DNA of 64,000 nucleotides from positions 42,187,152-42,251,151 of the forward strand of contig CM022665.1 of the NCBI GenBank assembly GCA_012295275.1. Direction: 5' to 3'. The notes under the pieces are model-generated. The model was not told the DNA's origin and did not search any database. It saw nothing but the letters and a program-made list of their open reading frames with translations. Below, in pieces: positions 60,065 to 64,000 of this stretch (the stretch's first letter is position 1; every line of letters begins with the position of its first letter). This DNA comes from Chrysomallon squamiferum. Its lineage: Eukaryota; Mollusca; Gastropoda; Neomphalida; Peltospiridae. A program made the position numbers and the translations under genes.

Positions 60065-62155
60065 CTTGAAAAATTAAAAATTTATTTCAAATTAATTACC
60101 CCAGAGATATGTAATAGCATTTCTAAACTGTGAATAACATGAAACATCCTATAACATGGCACAAAATTTATTATTTAACATTTCTCAGTGACATTTACTT
60201 TACTTTGTATTCTGTTGGGTTTTTTTTATTCAGAATGACTTAATCAATAACTCTGATGTATATTTTAATCAATATAAGCATACAAAGGTGATTTATTCAA
60301 TTATTATTCTTAAAAATTAGAAAATAAATAAACACATTTTTTTTTTATTCATTATTTTTTTTTAAATTAAACATGTTTAAAAAAAAAATGGCTGCACACT
60401 CTAAAAATATTTTATTATTGTGTTTTGTAATATATTGCTTATTATAAATATTATAAAGTTTTAAAGACAATTTTGTTTTCTGTTTTTCTTCAGTTTATTG
60501 CAATATATATATATATATATATATATCTTACTAAGCAGAATTTAATTAGTACCTCCCCCTCCCCCAACTTTGTGTCTGTTATTGAAGACAATACTCAAAC
60601 AAGCAGTCACAGATATTATGCAGATATTAGTGTTTAATATATACAAGTGAATTTATGTTTAAATAATAAATCCTGTTAATGTAATACATTTTATAAACAC
60701 TATGCACAATCTTTTTATTTATTTATTTATATTATTATTATTATTATTTTTTCTTTTTTTCTCCTTATCTGAAATTATGTTTTTATTTGTTAAAGACTCT
60801 AACCAGAAACCTATCTCTATTTTTTTTTTTTTTTTTCTGTACATTATCTCTCCTGTCTATTGCATGAATTGCATCACAAGAAAAAGAAAGATAACTATTA
60901 TGCATAATGCCATACAACCAAAGATTAACCAGTGCATTTATTGTTTCCACTTTAATCTTAAGCTAAGCTGGGGGGCTCATTAAAAACAATTGTTATTCTT
61001 GTATATGTTTATTCAGGTATGGTTGATGAGTTCTTCATATTAAAGGGTTAAATAATTCTATTTTAGTATCAACAGAGATATAAAACAATTTCATAATGGC
61101 TATATCAGCATAATGTGGTTATAAAGCTTGTTTTCCAAAAACAGTTAAACTGAAGATTTTATTATAAGTTTGACTGATAAGGAGGCCATGAAAGAATGAT
61201 AATCTTTGTTAATAAAATTTATTCCCAAAATCAAATCATGTAAATGCAGAAAAAATAATCTGTGAAATCAATATGTGAAACAGATTTTGTAAAATATTTT
61301 TTTTGAATATTATTTAGGAATAGAAAAACATCAGAAATATCAAATTAAATTTTTATTAAATATTAAAATGCCAATATTTTCATGAAGTATTTTTTACATC
61401 TGCACAATATTTTTCATGAAGTTTTAAAATGAAAATTAATTCTTAAAGTATGGAAAAGCAAATTAATTCATAAAATATGGAAAAGCAAATGATTTCATTT
61501 TGTAATAACATCCAAATTATTTTATGAAGTTTTGAAATACTCATTTTTAGACAAAGCATCAAAATGCAGTTATCCGGATGCAGTATTAAAATGAAATTAT
61601 TTTATAACATTCTGAAAAACACTGTTACTTTTGAAAAGTTCAAACATGAAATACTTTGAACTGTATGTGTTTTTTTATCACATATCTAGTTACTGCACTT
61701 TTGGAATTGTGTGAACTCCCAATGTTTGTTAAGTGCTGCCTTCTACTGACCTATTTCTGTTTTATATCTTGTACTTTTAACAGAACACAACTGTGTCATA
61801 CCCTTCAACTTCAGAACAACGACATATTCTAGCCAAAATTTCATCATTCAATTATAAGGTCAAAGACAAAATGAAGAATTCTTCCAGATGGTCCCGTTTT
61901 GAACCATGACTCCATTTCTTCAATCACTATTTATAATAAGACTTTAACTAAGGCAATAGTGAATGTTAAGGTAATTTCAAAACTGTAAAAATGAAGAAAA
62001 CTAGAAAATGATGATGTTATTTATCCAGATTTTTATTATTTAAGAGCTATATTAATGTTTATCAGTTGGCATAATTGAACAGATTTCATAATCTTGACCA
62101 TAATCCCATTTTCTATTCACAGGTAATGTTGTATGACACTTTATTATTATTATCA

Positions 62156-62156
62156 T

Positions 62157-62199
<43 letters not shown>

Positions 62200-62202
62200 T
62201 TA
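62156..62202. repeat. (TTTA)n microsatellite
   Basis: Perfect TTTA tetranucleotide repeats of about 45 bases. Confidence 0.93.
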
Positions 62203-62564
62203 TATTAGTATTTTTTAATAAGTTTATTTTATAAACGTGTGAGTAAAAATAATCCTTAATATTCTGTCACCATAATGAATTAACTAATATTACATTGATG
62301 CTGAAGGCAAATTACAGTGATTTTATTAATTATGATTGTCCCAGGCCAAAGTTAATTTATGTGGAAGATAGCACGTTCATTCATTATTAGTTCATAACAG
62401 TATGCAGTGCAGTATTATGCTATCTAGACACTGTTAATGAATTAGTTTAATGAATAAGAAATAAGAATCCAAGACTTTAGTTTTCTTCAGCATGTGTATA
62501 TGTGTGGAATGTTTCAGTGACAGATGTATAGACAGACAGATGTACTGTGAGACAGACAGACTGA

Positions 62565-62698
62565 CAGAGAGAGAGAGAGAGAGAGAGAAACAGACCAAAT
62601 ACAGTACATGGTGGGTGTGTGAGTGTGTGTGTGAATGTATATCAGTATGTGTGTGTACACTTCTGTGTGTTTGGATGCATGTGTGTGTTTGTGGTGTA

Positions 62699-62772
<74 letters not shown>

Positions 62773-62935
62773 GTGGACAGAAACAGACCGAGTACAGTAC
62801 ATGGTGTGTATGTATGTGTGTGTATTTGTGTGGGTCAATGTGTGTGTGTGTGTGTGTGTGTCTCTGTGAATGTGTCTTAGTATGTGTGTGTATATTTGTG
62901 TTTATTTTGATGCATGTGTGTGTGTGATCTATTCA
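62565..62935. repeat. Compound (GA)n / (TG)n microsatellite cluster
   Basis: Two GA runs (about 62565-62588 and 62704-62766) alternate with TG-rich tracts. CAGACC...AGTACA and TACATGGTG follow both GA runs, so the whole GA-TG block appears to be duplicated in tandem. Confidence 0.9.
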
Positions 62936-63899
62936 TCTGATTTGCATGTAATAAATCTGTTTCATGGGAATGGACAACATAACTACAACAAAACTTTGAA
63001 TTAACCAGCAACGGAACCCTTGAATAATTAATGTCAGTTGTTCTGGTCTGATTAATAACAACAGAAACAGCAGACTATAAACATGACGCAGACTATTTCA
63101 GTTGCACGCACAAGTAACACACAACACACATAACAAACACTAAAAAATAAATGTTGGTTGAAAAAGGGAAACGACATAAGGAAAAGAGTCATTTAATTCA
63201 CTTCATGTGGTTTATTGTACATTTTGTTATGTTGCTGTTTGGGGGATTCTCAAAATAACTATTACCTAGTGAAAATAATTACAACCATTTTCTAAAAGTA
63301 GAAGCTGTTATTCCGAGTCTGGGAACCCATCAAATAAAACTAGAAATTACATATTATTATTTCTGGACCGACTGCAAATAACTCCAGACTTGTTAATGCA
63401 TCTTTACAAGTTTGTTATTTTGTTGTTAAATTTTGTAATTTGCAACCTTAGGTCACTGCGTTTAAACAAACAAAATGAAATTATATTATTAGCAATAATT
63501 AGCTGTAAAACTAATTAAAACAAAACCATTTAAGCAAAACATTTAAACAGTCAAACATTCTCAGGAATCCATTATTAAAGGTTTCATTACAAGTATTATT
63601 TTATTCTTAATATTATTATTTCATTATTTATTTTTTATTTGTTATTAATATTATTAATTTTTTTTTTTTTTTTTTTTTTTGGTTTGTTTGTTTGTTTATT
63701 ATTGAATTACATCATTAATGTTTTTTATTATTAAACTTTTTTTTTTACTTTTTTTTTTTTTTTTATTATCAGTTTTTTCTATCTTTTTAAATGTTAAGCA
63801 GAATTGGTGCTCAGTTATTTTTGCTGAAATGTTATTAAATTTGGTTTATAGTCACTGTTTAGTTAACTTTGTACACTCATACAATGATTAATTTACCTT

Positions 63900-63941
63900 A
63901 AAACATTGTTCATTTATTATTTATTGATTTATTTATTTATT

Positions 63942-63992
<51 letters not shown>

Positions 63993-64000
63993 TAATTAAT
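63900..64000. repeat. (TTTA)n and (ATT)n repeats at window end
   Basis: TTTA repeats (about 63913-63952) pass into ATT repeats and a short AATT run that is cut by the window end. Confidence 0.93.

Larger units (their letters stand above)
60065..64000. other. Intronic or upstream DNA of the 7TM gene; no exon found
   Basis: No exon matching the expected ectodomain or signal peptide could be found on the minus strand. The stretch contains an (AT)n run (about 60504-60526), TTTA repeats (about 62156-62202), GA and TG microsatellites (62565-62935), poly-T (about 63659-63680) and terminal TTTA/ATT repeats. It is probably a long intron. Confidence 0.6.

Noticed and set aside
1-64000. CRISPR array, defence island, phage or bacterial operon
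   Set aside because: Tandem repeats lack spacer structure, and the genes are spliced animal genes of unrelated pathways.

Overview
This window is eukaryotic (animal) nuclear DNA. It is strongly AT-rich and crowded with microsatellites, and its genes are cut into many small exons with GT-AG (occasionally GC-AG) introns of a few hundred bases to about 2 kb. Gene content and intron-rich structure suggest an invertebrate, most likely a lophotrochozoan such as a mollusc. That placement is inference. I see no rRNA, tRNA, CRISPR, plasmid or phage feature, and no intact transposon.

Layout. (1) 2441-18988, + strand: the 3' part of a papilin-type extracellular-matrix gene. I traced 20 coding exons, about 1,252 residues, with 9 Kunitz domains, 6 short 'YGCCPDG' papilin cassettes, 4 Ig domains and a C-terminal PLAC domain, ending at a stop codon. 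The N-terminal exons lie before the window. (2) 18989-29959: a tail-to-tail intergenic/UTR stretch with only low-complexity DNA and degenerate minisatellites. (3) 29960-40441, - strand: a complete TADA2B gene (SAGA adaptor ADA2b), 17 exons, 439 residues. (4) 42141-45696, - strand: a complete DTD2/ATD gene, 3 exons, about 165 residues. (5) 46088-47667, + strand: a complete COA4 gene, 2 exons, 73 residues, divergent from DTD2 across a 391-bp gap. (6) 47668-55772: intergenic/UTR. (7) 55773-60064, - strand: the last four exons of a seven-transmembrane TMEM145/GPR180-family gene, whose 5' exons I could not find before the window end.

The genes belong to unrelated pathways (matrix, chromatin, tRNA quality control, mitochondrial complex IV assembly, membrane protein), so this is an ordinary animal gene neighbourhood and not an operon or defence island. 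The most unusual material is inside the papilin gene: a recent tandem duplication of a Kunitz-plus-cassette exon pair, a run of duplicated decoy splice acceptors, a dead partial copy of a Kunitz exon, a GC-AG intron splitting two cassettes, and splice sites embedded in microsatellites. I found no evidence of a wholly new biological system.
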